This document shows positions 56,316 to 64,000 of a stretch of DNA of 64,000 bases, one piece after another (the stretch's first letter is position 1; each line of letters begins with the position of its first letter). Source of the stretch: Pseudomonas farris (GTDB lineage Bacteria > Pseudomonadota > Gammaproteobacteria > Pseudomonadales > Pseudomonadaceae); contig NZ_JAHSTV010000007.1 of NCBI RefSeq assembly GCF_019145235.1, forward strand, positions 1 to 64,000, given 5' to 3'. The notes beneath the pieces were generated by a model. The model was not told the DNA's origin, did no database searches, and saw only the letters and a program-made list of their open reading frames with translations. The translations under genes were made by a program, and so were the position numbers.

Positions 56316-56543
56316 TTAATCGACGACTTTTATCTGCGTCAGCCCTACCCGCTCAGCCTGCTCTAAAATCTCCGCTGGCGTCGCGTCCGCGGTGGGCATG
56401 ATCAGGCTGTTCTCCCCATCCCCATAGTGCAGCTGTAGCAGGTGCATCGCCGCCTCATGGACAGGCAGTTGAAGCTGCTCGAATTCGAACATGTGTGTGC
56501 GAGGTTCGCCGTTGAACAGGTATTCCAGGGTGTAGTTGCGCAT
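56316..56543 (-). CDS. Small conserved protein, 75 residues
   Basis: The start at ATG 56543 has a GAGGAT site; the longer frame to 56672 is unlikely. Sequence MRNYTLEYLFNGEPRTHMFEF, then HEAAMHLLQLHYGDGENSL: acidic, soluble, with no motif I can name. It resembles small conserved hypothetical proteins of Pseudomonas. It is adjacent to and divergent from the broken DCC-family gene. Confidence 0.72.
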   Translation of the reverse strand: MRNYTLEYLFNGEPRTHMFEFEQLQLPVHEAAMHLLQLHYGDGENSLIMPTADATPAEILEQAERVGLTQIKVVD

Positions 56544-56651
56544 GGTGGGATCCTCGTAGAAGGTGGTGGCCGTTTTTATACACTCTGGACCATAAACAGA
56601 CTTCAACTCTAGCGTGCGGGTATGATCCGGATAACGAGGCCCATTGGACCC

Positions 56652-57105
56652 ATGTTTATGCCAGCATCCCAAATTCGCCCCTCACCCGCGCCGTTGCTCA
56701 AGCAAGGCGAGACGGTGCTCTTGTTCGACGGCGTATGTAAGCTGTGCAATGGCTGGGCGAGGTTTCCGCCATGACCGCCATCGGCGCGTCCGGTTGGCGG
56801 CAGTACAGTCGCCCGAGGGGCAGGCCCTGCTTGCTTGGGCAGGTTTGCCCTTGCACCAATTCGACACCATGGCCGTGATCCGCGACCGACACTACTGGGT
56901 GCGTTCGGATGCATTTTTCGAAGTCATCGCCCAGCTGCCCACCCCTTGGCATCCCGTGAACCTTTTGCGCAGCTTCCTACGCAAGCTTCGCGATTGGGCA
57001 TACGATCGCATTGCGTTGAATCGCTATTGGCTCTTCGGAAAATACAACACGTGCCTTTTGCCTGATCCTGATCATGAGCAACGTTTTTTGAAAGCTCCAA
57101 TGTGA
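56652..57105 (+). pseudogene. DCC-family (DUF393) thiol-disulfide protein, frameshifted
   Basis: The first frame reads MFMPASQIRPSPAPL, then LLFDGVCKLCNGWARF with the family motif DGVCxxC, and stops after WARFPP at about 56774. The following frame continues in proper family style (RHDRHRRVRLAAVQSPEGQ, then FFEVIAQLPTPWH, ending near FLKAPM). The join WARF(LI)RHDR suggests loss of about 5 bases near 56763-56768. The intact protein would be about 150 residues. Confidence 0.75.
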
Positions 57106-57175
57106 ACGCCTTGGTACGCATCAACTGGATCGCCCGAGCCCCCCATCCAGAACCATTTTTTGACTTTTTTGTGGT

Positions 57176-58393
57176 TCAGTGCCCCGCCACCGCTGGCCTG
57201 CCAGCCGCACGCGGGCCCGATTTGAAGCCGTGGGCCTGAGCGCCCCAGACAATCACAAACCCCACCGCCACCAACACCACCATTGCCCACGGAAAAGAGG
57301 CGACGCCCCACCTGTCCAGCAGCACCCCACCCAACACCCCACTCCCCGCAATCGCACTATTCCAAGCCACCACATTCAACGACAACGCCACATCCGCCCC
57401 ATCCCCCGCCGCGTCCGCCAGAGCCGTTTGCAGCAACGTCGCAGCCCCGCCGAAGCTCAACCCCCAAACCAGCATGCCGATGTAGATCACCTCAGGCACG
57501 CTACTCAAAAAGCCAAACACCACGGAAACCGCCGCAAACGCCGCCAAGCTCACCAACACAGTCTTGCGCAACAACGGCTCAACCAGTTTGGCAGTCACCC
57601 AAATCCCTACCAACGCCGCAATGCCAAACACCAACAACACCAAATCCACCCGATCCCCCAACCCCGCCGGCGCCACGAACGGTGCGATGTAGGTGTAGAG
57701 AACGTTGTGTGCCAGCATCCAGCTGATCACCACCGCCAGCACAGGGCGCACGCCCGGCGTGGTCAGTACTGTGCGCAGCGACATGCGCTGATGCGCGGCT
57801 TGGGGTGGGTAGTCAGGGACTTTCACCAGTACCCAGGCGATCAGCACCAGGGTCAGGGCCGACATGATGCCGAAGGTGGTGCGCCAACCCACCAGGCTGC
57901 CCAACCAAGTGCCAAGAGGCACGCCCAGAGACAGGGCAATCGGCGTGCCGACCATGGCCAGCGCCAGCGCCTTGCCCTGTTGATGAGGCGCGACCATGCG
58001 TCGGGCGTAACCGGCCAGCAGGCTCCAGGCCAGCCCCGCCGCGACGCCGGCGAAGAAGCGCGCCACCAGGATCACGCCGTAGTGGGATGACAGTGCGGTA
58101 ATGGAGTTGAACAGCAGGAAACCGACGATGGTCAGCAGCAGCACGTTACGACGGCGCCAGCCGCGGGTGGCGATGGTCATGGGGATGACCGCCAGCACCG
58201 AACCCAGGGCGTAGGCGGTGACCATCTGGCCAGCCATGGAAGGGGAAATCTTCAGCCCTGCGCTGATCAGCGGCAACAGGCCGGCGGGCAGGGTTTCGGT
58301 GACGATGCAGATAAAACCGGTCATGGCCAAGGCGAGCAAGGCTCCGATGGGCAGGCGGTCGGGCGCTACCGATAAGGTGATTGAGGGTGTCAC
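57176..58393 (-). CDS. MFS efflux transporter (sugar-efflux/AraJ-like)
   Basis: 405 residues, twelve spans. MTGFICIVTETLPAGLLPLI and the motif TIATRGWRRRNVLL are typical of the DHA1-type exporters that include AraJ, YdhP and SotB. Likely exports a drug or sugar. It is divergent from a TetR gene across about 129 bases that hold two matching operator-like sites, so it is almost surely under that repressor. Confidence 0.88.
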   Translation of the reverse strand: MTPSITLSVAPDRLPIGALLALAMTGFICIVTETLPAGLLPLISAGLKISPSMAGQMVTAYALGSVLAVIPMTIATRGWRRRNVLLLTIVGFLLFNSITALSSHYGVILVARFFAGVAAGLAWSLLAGYARRMVAPHQQGKALALAMVGTPIALSLGVPLGTWLGSLVGWRTTFGIMSALTLVLIAWVLVKVPDYPPQAAHQRMSLRTVLTTPGVRPVLAVVISWMLAHNVLYTYIAPFVAPAGLGDRVDLVLLVFGIAALVGIWVTAKLVEPLLRKTVLVSLAAFAAVSVVFGFLSSVPEVIYIGMLVWGLSFGGAATLLQTALADAAGDGADVALSLNVVAWNSAIAGSGVLGGVLLDRWGVASFPWAMVVLVAVGFVIVWGAQAHGFKSGPRAAGRPAVAGH

Positions 58394-58424
58394 GGAAGAC
58401 TCCTTGAGTGAGGATTTCAGACTT

Positions 58425-58441
58425 AAATACCGATCGATATA
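58425..58441. promoter_or_regulatory. Candidate TetR operator, left copy
   Basis: AAATACCGATCGATATA lies 32 bases upstream of the MFS gene start. It matches the reverse complement of the site at 58480-58496 at 13 of 17 positions. It is centred in the divergent promoter region and is the probable repressor site for the MFS gene. Confidence 0.55.
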
Positions 58442-58479
58442 AATGTTGAGGGTAGGCAGCGCTCGTTGTCAACGACTTA

Positions 58480-58496
58480 TGTATCGACTAGTATTT
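58480..58496. promoter_or_regulatory. Candidate TetR operator, right copy
   Basis: TGTATCGACTAGTATTT, the inverted counterpart of 58425-58441, lies 27 bases upstream of the TetR gene start. It probably serves for autorepression. Confidence 0.55.
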
Positions 58497-58522
58497 ATCT
58501 CGTCATCCTGAGGAGTTTTGAA

Positions 58523-59191
58523 ATGGCGCAAATGGGCCGCCCTCGCACTTTCGACCGCGACCACGCGGTGGAACAGGCCTTGCACCTGTTCTGGCAACAC
58601 GGCTACGACGCGACCTCCCTCGCTCAGTTGAAAGCCAGACTGGGTGGCGGAATTTCCGCGCCGAGTTTTTACGCGGCGTTCGGTTCCAAGGAAGCGTTGT
58701 TTGATGAGTGTGTGCAACGTTACCTGGCGACGTTCGCCCAAGTCACCGAATGCCTGTGGGACGAGAGCCTGCCGCCACGCCAAGCCATCGAGACCGCGCT
58801 GCGCCAGTCAGCGCGCATGCAGTGTGAAGACGGCCATCCCAAGGGCTGCATGGTGTCCCTCGGCGTGATGAGCGCGCCCAGCCCGGAGAATGCGCGGGTA
58901 GTCGACGCCCTGACCCAATCTCGCGCCCACACTCGCGCGGGGATTTTTGCGTGTGTTGAGCGAGGTGTCAGTGCCGGTCAGTTGCCGGGCAATATTCACG
59001 CGCCCGCGATGGCTACGGTGTTCGACAGTTTCCTGCAGGGCATTTCCATCCTCGCTCGGGATAACACGCCGTATGAGATCATTGATGCGGCCATCACCCA
59101 GATATTGCTGACGTGGGACAATGCAGCCACTACCGTGCTGCCCACAGATCGCAATGACGAAAAGGGGCTGATTGATTCAACCAGTGAGTGA
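58523..59191 (+). CDS. TetR family repressor
   Basis: 222 residues from MAQMGRPRTFDRDHAVEQAL (AGGAG site upstream; the extension to 58466 is spurious). The N-terminal helix-turn-helix ends with ISAPSFYAAFGSKEALFDEC, the usual TetR recognition-helix region. The C-terminal ligand domain is of the TetR_C_16-like group by eye. It is divergent from the MFS pump it probably represses. Confidence 0.91.
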   Translation: MAQMGRPRTFDRDHAVEQALHLFWQHGYDATSLAQLKARLGGGISAPSFYAAFGSKEALFDECVQRYLATFAQVTECLWDESLPPRQAIETALRQSARMQCEDGHPKGCMVSLGVMSAPSPENARVVDALTQSRAHTRAGIFACVERGVSAGQLPGNIHAPAMATVFDSFLQGISILARDNTPYEIIDAAITQILLTWDNAATTVLPTDRNDEKGLIDSTSE

Positions 59192-59305
59192 TGTGCGTAA
59201 AGCCAAGGCTTGTGCCGCGAGGCGATTGCGAAACTGCGAACAAACGCTCATTGGTGACTCAGCCTAAGGTCGCCTCACACTGATTGAGGATCAACGTCCA
59301 GCCAC

Positions 59306-60223
59306 CTAAAGCGTCACCGCATGCTTTCGACTAAGGCTGTCGCCAAAGCCACGGATCACTTCCAACAACGATTTCACCCGCAGCGGCAGATTCCCGGCGG
59401 GGTATACCGCGTGCATCTGTGGGCTTTCACCGCTGCTGGAGGTGAGTTTGTACTCGGGACAGACCCGCAGCAGGCGCCCCGCTTGCACTTCGGGCTCTGC
59501 CATCCAGTCCGCCAGACGGGCGATCCCGACGCCCGCCAGGGCCGCCTGGAACACCGCCAAACCGGAGCTGAAACGAAACTTTGGATGAACCCGAAAGCTG
59601 ATGGCTTGCTCTTCACTGCGAAAATTCCACTCCTTGAGAATCCGCGGCGCCGTATGCAGGATCAGCGAGTGCGATTCCAGCGCCTCGATGGAGTCGGGCA
59701 TCCCGCGCCGCTCCAGATACCCGGGGCTGGCATACAGATAACGTGAGTAGTTCCAGAGCGGATAGCCGATCAGCTCACTGGATTGCGCAAACGCCCCGCG
59801 AATCGAGAAGTCCAGCTTGCTCTTGACCGGGTCGATGATCTCATCGGTAAAAATCACATCGACGTTCACGTCTGGATAGCGCTCGCTGTACTGCGCGATC
59901 AACTGGGGCAATACCCCGTGTCCGAGAAACTCGGGGGCGGAAAAGCGGATCCAGCCGTAGGCCAGGCCGCTGAGACCGGCCAGGTCTTCATCCGCCTCAC
60001 GTTGCAGATCCAGCATTTTGTAAGCGTGAGGCAACAAGCGTTCACCCGCCTCGGTCAAGCTCACGGCATTGGACGAGCGATTGAACAACTTGACCCCGAT
60101 GCTTTCCTCCAGGGCTTGAACGGCACGGGTCAGCGCGCTGGGGGAGCGCCCCAGAGTACGTGCCGCCGCGATGAAGCTGCGCTTGCGAGCCACCGTCGCG
60201 AAGGCTTCAAGCTCCCCCAACAT
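59306..60223 (-). CDS. LysR family transcriptional regulator
   Basis: 305 residues from MLGELEAFATVARKRSF (60223). The long frame to 60652 is open on the complement of the TSUP gene, but that part is not family-like; an in-frame ATG at 60247 is an alternative. The helix-turn-helix is AAARTLGRSPSALTRAVQALE, followed by an effector domain. Divergent from the TSUP gene across about 157 bases. Confidence 0.9.
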   Translation of the reverse strand: MLGELEAFATVARKRSFIAAARTLGRSPSALTRAVQALEESIGVKLFNRSSNAVSLTEAGERLLPHAYKMLDLQREADEDLAGLSGLAYGWIRFSAPEFLGHGVLPQLIAQYSERYPDVNVDVIFTDEIIDPVKSKLDFSIRGAFAQSSELIGYPLWNYSRYLYASPGYLERRGMPDSIEALESHSLILHTAPRILKEWNFRSEEQAISFRVHPKFRFSSGLAVFQAALAGVGIARLADWMAEPEVQAGRLLRVCPEYKLTSSSGESPQMHAVYPAGNLPLRVKSLLEVIRGFGDSLSRKHAVTL

Positions 60224-60380
60224 ATTCAATGCCACGGACCACCTCATTGCACTTTTCACAACGTGGCATTGCAACACAAAAAAGGCCCGTCCGTTAACCT
60301 CCCGTTCAACCCGAAGCTGGATGAAATAGTCGGGAGATCCGCAGCCCCTCATCAACCCTTCATCGTCAGAGCCTGATTTT

Positions 60381-61139
60381 ATGGTCGATATTGTCATCCT
60401 TTGCGTGTTCGCCTTCGCCGCCGGCCTGATCGATGCGGCGGTGGGCGGCGGCGGACTGATCCAGATACCCGCGTTGTTCAACGTGCTGCCCACGGCACAA
60501 CCGGCGGCGCTGCTGGGTACCAACAAGGTCGCGGCAGCCTGTGGCACCGCATTCGCGGCCCGGTCCTTCGTGCGCAAGGTGGTGATCGACTGGGGTCTGG
60601 TGATCCCCGCCGCCTGTTCAGCCTTTGTCATGGCGTTCTTCGGAGCGGCCACGGTGTCGTTCGTGCCCCAGTCGATGATCCGGCCGGCGGTGCTGGTGTT
60701 GATCGTGCTGATGGCGATCTACACCTTCTGGAAAAAGGACTTCGGCGCCCTGCACAAGCCCATGCGCATCGGCACCAAGGAAAAACTGCTGGCGATCGTC
60801 ATCGGCGGTGCGATCGGTTTCTACGACGGACTGTTCGGTCCCGGCACTGGCAGCTTCCTGATCTTCCTGTTTATCCGCTGCTTCGCCTTCGACTTTCTTC
60901 ATGCCTCGGCATCGGCCAAGCTGGTGAACATCGCGACCAACGTAGCGGCGCTAATATTCTTCATTCCGACGGGAAATGTGCTCTACCTGATTGCAATCCC
61001 CATGGCGGCATTCAACATCCTGGGCGCGCTGACCGGCACTTGGCTGGCGGTTCATAAAGGCGTGCCCTTTGTCCGGGCTCTGTTCCTGGTGTTGCTGGTG
61101 ATCCTGATCGGCAAACTGTCCTACGACCTGTTCCTGTAA
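60381..61139 (+). CDS. TSUP family (TauE/SafE-like) exporter
   Basis: 252 residues, about eight spans. The duplicated family motif is clear as AAVGGGGLIQIPAL and YDGLFGPGTGSFLIF. TSUP proteins export sulfite, sulfoacetate or other small organosulfonates or anions. The divergent LysR gene is the probable regulator. The substrate is unknown. Confidence 0.88.
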   Translation: MVDIVILCVFAFAAGLIDAAVGGGGLIQIPALFNVLPTAQPAALLGTNKVAAACGTAFAARSFVRKVVIDWGLVIPAACSAFVMAFFGAATVSFVPQSMIRPAVLVLIVLMAIYTFWKKDFGALHKPMRIGTKEKLLAIVIGGAIGFYDGLFGPGTGSFLIFLFIRCFAFDFLHASASAKLVNIATNVAALIFFIPTGNVLYLIAIPMAAFNILGALTGTWLAVHKGVPFVRALFLVLLVILIGKLSYDLFL

Positions 61140-61294
61140 ACCAGGGGAAAGACGCGTATACACGGCATTTACCCACTACGTTTCAACCATTGCTGGCATC
61201 GATAGTCACCATCACGTCAATGAAGTTCTCATAAAAAATCCTCGGCGTAACATCCGCTCCATACCCAACCAATAACACCCCGGAGCACACCATC

Positions 61295-61735
61295 ATGAAA
61301 CGCCAAATCCTCCTCAGCATCGCTTTCTCGGTTTTTGCAGTTAACGCTTTCGCTGCTTCCTCTGCTCACCCGGTCGTCGCCGAAGGCGGTTCGGATCGTT
61401 TGATTGAAAGCCGTTTGGCTGAAGGTGGCTCGGATCGTCTGATCGAGAACCGCGTTGCTGAAGGTGGTTCGGATCGTCTGATCGAAAACCGCGTCGCTGA
61501 AGGTGGTTCGGATCGTCTGATCGAAAACCGCGTCGCTGAAGGTGGTTCGGATCGCCTGATCGAGAATCGCGTCGCTGAAGGTGGTTCGGATCGTCTGATC
61601 GAGAACCGCGTGGCCGAAGGTGGTTCGGACCGTCTGATCGAGAATCGTGTGGCTGAAGGTGGTTCGGATCGTCTGATCGAGAACCGCGTCGCTGAAGGTG
61701 GTTCGGATCGTCTGATTCAGAATCGTGTGGCATGA
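61295..61735 (+). CDS. Secreted protein of nine 13-residue repeats
   Basis: 146 residues: a signal peptide (MKRQILLSIAFSVFAVNAFA), a 7-residue linker, then nine copies of the 13-residue unit VAEGGSDRLIENR and a final VA. Units 1, 2 and 9 have one substitution each. The 39-base DNA repeats are nearly identical, so the copy number may vary by slippage. A terminator follows. I cannot assign a function; such proteins are sometimes annotated as phage-infection proteins in Pseudomonas, which I would not rely on. Confidence 0.85.
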   Translation: MKRQILLSIAFSVFAVNAFAASSAHPVVAEGGSDRLIESRLAEGGSDRLIENRVAEGGSDRLIENRVAEGGSDRLIENRVAEGGSDRLIENRVAEGGSDRLIENRVAEGGSDRLIENRVAEGGSDRLIENRVAEGGSDRLIQNRVA

Positions 61736-61767
61736 ATGAATGGTTTTACCGCAACACTCAACCAAAA

Positions 61768-61795
61768 AACCCGGCCTCATCAGCCGGGTTTTTTC
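61768..61795 (+). terminator. Intrinsic terminator after the repeat-protein gene
   Basis: Stem AACCCGGC with complement GCCGGGTT and a 7-base loop, followed by TTTTTC: a textbook Rho-independent terminator about 30 bases past the stop. An A-run on the other side would also give a T-tract on the minus strand. Confidence 0.88.
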
Positions 61796-61855
61796 ATGCG
61801 TTTTTAGTGCCCGACTGGGTCGTCAAAGATGATCAGCGCTAGCACTCGAGCATCA

Positions 61856-62269
61856 CTACCGGGTCTTCACAGTGATGAACATTTTGAGGCGATCGTGGAT
61901 TTCCTGAATGGCATGACGGAACGGATCATGTTTTTCACTGGTGACGGGATCCTCGAAATTCCACACGATCACTTCTCCGGCGGTGGGCATCCGCGAAGCC
62001 TCTTCGGACGACTTGTCACACAGCGTAATCACATAATGGAACGGCTGCCCCTCAAACTCATCGATGGCTTTACTGCGCAACCCCGTGGTGTCGATACCTA
62101 CGTGATCGAGAGACTCCAGCGTGCGGGGGTCAACTTCACTGGCCACAAGACCCGCGCTAAAGGCTTCGAAGTGTTCGGAATCAGTGTGCCGAAGTAGCGC
62201 TTGCGCCATCAGTGAGCGAACGTCATTTTTTGCGCAAACGAACAGAACCCGGAGTTTCTCAGCCATCAC
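61856..62269 (-). CDS. Low-molecular-weight phosphatase/ArsC-like protein
   Basis: 137 residues (start at Met1 or Met2). The P-loop C(X)5R reads VCAKNDVRS with Cys12 and Arg18 in the MMAEKLR numbering. A second cysteine lies in VITLCDK, and the Asp general acid in WNFEDPV. In thioredoxin-coupled arsenate reductases a third cysteine follows a few residues later; here the segment SSEEASRMP has none. It may act as a tyrosine-type phosphatase instead. No ars genes are adjacent. Confidence 0.8.
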   Translation of the reverse strand: MMAEKLRVLFVCAKNDVRSLMAQALLRHTDSEHFEAFSAGLVASEVDPRTLESLDHVGIDTTGLRSKAIDEFEGQPFHYVITLCDKSSEEASRMPTAGEVIVWNFEDPVTSEKHDPFRHAIQEIHDRLKMFITVKTR

Positions 62270-62326
62270 GTCCTCACATTCTTTCTGATCTAAATAACAA
62301 TTCTTTTCTTACAACAGCGGCGTCAT

Positions 62327-63262
62327 TTAGTGTTTGGACATAAGGCCATGAAGAACACCCAACCTTAAACCCGGCTCGGAAGGACTCATGTGCGAGATGC
62401 CGAACACCTTGAACGCCGCCAGCATGAGCACCAGGCCACCGGGCAAGATATTCAGCCGATGGGGTGGTAAGCCCGCCAATTTGAGTTGTTTAACATGCCC
62501 CACTTCCAGCAGACGCAACGACAAGCGCAACAGACCGCCGTAGGTGATACCGCTTTGACCATCGTCATTCAAGCCATTGGCCTTGAGCACTTTGGCCAGC
62601 ATCCGTGCAGTACCTGAAGAACCAATAGTCTGCTGCCAACCCAGCGCGCGATAACGTCGGGTAACTTTTTCAAACTGCAGAGTGGCCACGCGCTCGGCCT
62701 CCAGGAGCGCCTTCGCCGATATACAGCCGCCCTGAAAGTAACGCGCGCCAAAAGTGCCGCTGCCAATGGCAATGCTCTCGGTCAAAAGAGGCTGAGTGCC
62801 CTGCCCCAGAATCAATTCCGTAGAGCCGCCGCCGATATCCACGACCAGGCGCATGCTTTCTGTACTGGGTATCGTATGGGCAACACCGGCGTACACCAGT
62901 CGCGCCTCTTCATGCCCAGAGATGACATCTATACGAAAGCCCAGGTGCCGCTCCGCGCTGGCCAGAAACAGTTGGGCATTATCGGCTTCGCGGACGGCAC
63001 TGGTCGCCACTGCCCGCACACGACCGGCCTCAAAGCCGCGCAGTTTTTTGCCAAATCGCGCGAGCGCTTGCCATCCCCGATCCAGCGCTAACTCGTCCAG
63101 CGCCCCGCCCTGAAACCCCTCCGTCAAACGGACAGGCTCTCGCAAGGTTTTCACTTCCTGGATCATGAACCCCTGATTGCGCCTGACTGACTGGCCGATC
63201 ATCATGCGAAACGCATTGGACCCCAAGTCAATGGCCGCAAACAGGGAGGCGTCTCCTTTCAT
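62327..63262 (-). CDS. Ppx/GppA-type phosphatase, short form
   Basis: 311 residues counted from MKGDASLFAAIDLGSNAFRM (a Met at 63286 is possible). FAAIDLGSNAFRMMIGQ and VVDIGGGSTELILG are the paired sugar-kinase-fold ATP/phosphate motifs of Ppx/GppA proteins, and ATSAVREADNA lies between. The protein ends after the catalytic part and lacks the C-terminal helical (HD-type) domain of full-length Ppx (about 500 residues). Polyphosphate or pppGpp hydrolysis is the family activity; it may be a short paralogue. Confidence 0.88.
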   Translation of the reverse strand: MKGDASLFAAIDLGSNAFRMMIGQSVRRNQGFMIQEVKTLREPVRLTEGFQGGALDELALDRGWQALARFGKKLRGFEAGRVRAVATSAVREADNAQLFLASAERHLGFRIDVISGHEEARLVYAGVAHTIPSTESMRLVVDIGGGSTELILGQGTQPLLTESIAIGSGTFGARYFQGGCISAKALLEAERVATLQFEKVTRRYRALGWQQTIGSSGTARMLAKVLKANGLNDDGQSGITYGGLLRLSLRLLEVGHVKQLKLAGLPPHRLNILPGGLVLMLAAFKVFGISHMSPSEPGLRLGVLHGLMSKH

Positions 63263-63588
63263 AAGGGGGATTCCTGGCAAATTCATCAGCCCGCAGACGG
63301 AGTTCCGTCTGAGCGCTCAAGACGGTTTGCGAGGAGCTTGCCATTCGTTCGATGACACCGTGATGACACCCTCTAGCCTTTTCAAAAGAACAGACACCCT
63401 GACGCTGCCAGACCTCGCCGCTGAATCATCCAGAATGACCGTCCGTAACTCTGCCCCGGCAGCCTCTCACCCTTCGCTATTCTTAACCACACACCACCGC
63501 TGGCACGGCTGAACGCACGGCTTGCGGCATCATCGTCAGGAGTAAGGATCCGGGTAAGGAGCACGCCACCTCAACAGAGTATCGAATA
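63263..63588. other. 326-base gap
   Basis: Contains the leader of the Ppx/GppA gene on one side and that of the small plus-strand gene on the other. Open frames here are short and have no ribosome sites; I see no gene or structured element. Confidence 0.45.
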
Positions 63589-63894
63589 ATGAAAATGCTA
63601 CTGATGGTCGAGTTTCCCCATGAGCCTTTCAACGCGCATGTCAGGTCCGGGAAAATCGGCGAAATCATGAACCGCGTGCTGGAAACCATTAAGCCGGAGG
63701 CGACTTATTTCACTGAGCAGGATGGAATGCGAAGCGGGATTTTTCTGATCGATATTGAGGACCCTTCCGAAATTCCCGGATATGCGGAACCCTTCTTTCT
63801 CAACTTCCAGGCCAACTGCAAATTCCGAGTGGTCATGAGTGCGCAGAACCTGCAAGACGCGGGTCTGGATGAGCTCGGAAAAGCCTGGGGGTGA
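63589..63894 (+). CDS. Small conserved protein, about 100 residues
   Basis: 101 residues from MKMLLMVEFPHEPFNAHVR. One domain with the alpha-beta barrel look of small dimeric proteins (MLLMVEFPHEPF, then GIFLIDIEDPSEIPGYAEPFF). Conserved in pseudomonads to my memory, but I cannot name the family. A ribosome site is not obvious (start at 63589 or at Met3). Confidence 0.68.
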   Translation: MKMLLMVEFPHEPFNAHVRSGKIGEIMNRVLETIKPEATYFTEQDGMRSGIFLIDIEDPSEIPGYAEPFFLNFQANCKFRVVMSAQNLQDAGLDELGKAWG

Positions 63895-63918
63895 GGTGCG
63901 ATCAATAAGTGAGAAACC

Positions 63919-63948
63919 TGTGGCGAGGGAGCTTGCTCCCTCGCCACA
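63919..63948. repeat. REP-like hairpin
   Basis: TGTGGCGAGGGAGC and its complement form a 14-base perfect stem with a 2-base loop, a common Pseudomonas intergenic REP form (GGCGAGGGAGCTTGCTCCCT). Located between the small plus-strand gene and the truncated minus-strand gene, where it may end both transcripts. Confidence 0.75.
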
Positions 63949-63965
63949 AAGGCAGAGCCTGTCGC

Positions 63966-64000
63966 TTACTGAACGGTTTTCAGCTTGATCACATCACCGG
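63966..64000 (-). CDS. C-terminal end of a minus-strand gene (partial)
   Basis: The last ten codons of a frame running off the window read GDVIKLKTVQ followed by TAA. Too short to assign. Its stop lies 17 bases from the REP-like hairpin. Confidence 0.45.
   Translation of the reverse strand, partial: GDVIKLKTVQ

Noticed and set aside
61334..61735. Possible CRISPR-like array of 39-base repeats
   Set aside because: The repeats are directly contiguous with no unique spacers and stay in frame inside a signal-peptide protein; they are coding tandem repeats.
61229..61780. 183-codon minus-strand frame over the repeats
   Set aside because: It is open only because the repeat unit lacks stops in that frame; it runs against a gene with a signal peptide and overlaps its terminator.

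Overview
The window looks like a chromosomal segment of a fluorescent Pseudomonas, probably of the P. fluorescens group. This rests on high-GC coding sequence, REP/REPIN elements of the Pseudomonas type, a complete six-gene mag (alpha-2-macroglobulin-like) operon in the order known from P. aeruginosa and related to the E. coli yfa locus, a fabV enoyl reductase, and a D-xylose cluster of the fluorescent-pseudomonad kind. No rRNA, tRNA, CRISPR array or intact insertion sequence was found. Species-level identity cannot be read from the sequence alone.

Layout. 1-4 kb: an exported aldo/keto reductase, an Npt/MFS-type transporter, an alpha/beta hydrolase and two small membrane/periplasmic proteins. 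4.2-4.7 kb: a REPIN and a terminator. 4.7-14.9 kb: the mag operon on the minus strand (magA, magB, magC, magD, magE, magF), an envelope system whose genes overlap or nearly touch. 15-18.4 kb: a long REPIN hairpin, an NAD(P)-binding protein, a MATE pump and a LysE exporter. 18.4-22 kb: an AT-rich, apparently acquired segment. It has an IS66-like scrap at its edge and a tight three-gene operon: an AlaE-type L-alanine exporter, a 333-residue protein I cannot assign, and a cysteine desulfurase. This is the best candidate for an undescribed system. 22-31.3 kb: a minus-strand amino-acid cluster (PfpI-like protein, aldehyde dehydrogenase, ACT-less homoserine dehydrogenase, Lrp regulator, divergent threonine-synthase paralogue, LysR regulator, MmuP-like permease, Cys/Met-metabolism PLP enzyme). 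It reads as a catabolic route for homoserine or a homoserine-releasing compound such as S-methylmethionine.

31.6-41.1 kb holds mixed metabolic and regulatory genes: a P-loop kinase-like protein, two LysE exporters with regulators, an NTF2-like protein, an SDR, a histidine phosphatase, a PchB-like chorismate-mutase-fold enzyme, a GNAT, a methyltransferase, a zinc-ribbon membrane protein and trmK. 41.3-47.9 kb is the xylose cluster (xylR divergent from xylA-xylF-xylG-xylH, without xylulokinase). The end of xylH runs into a fragment of a proP-like gene. 48-50.6 kb: an aldo/keto reductase with a divergent LysR gene and a secreted HExxH protein. 50.6-57.1 kb is scarred: an IS1182-type transposase remnant, fabV, a PRC-barrel gene, a divergent LysR/azoreductase pair whose 5' halves have been deleted and fused, proP, and a frameshifted DCC-family gene. 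57.2-64 kb: an MFS pump with a divergent TetR gene and two matching operator-like sites, a LysR/TSUP pair, a secreted protein made of nine 13-residue repeats, an ArsC-like phosphatase, a short Ppx/GppA protein and a small conserved protein.

Family assignments were made by reading motifs and remembered family sequences; no database search was run. Start sites were moved from the longest open frame where a ribosome-binding site, a signal peptide or an ATGA/GTGA overlap argued for it.
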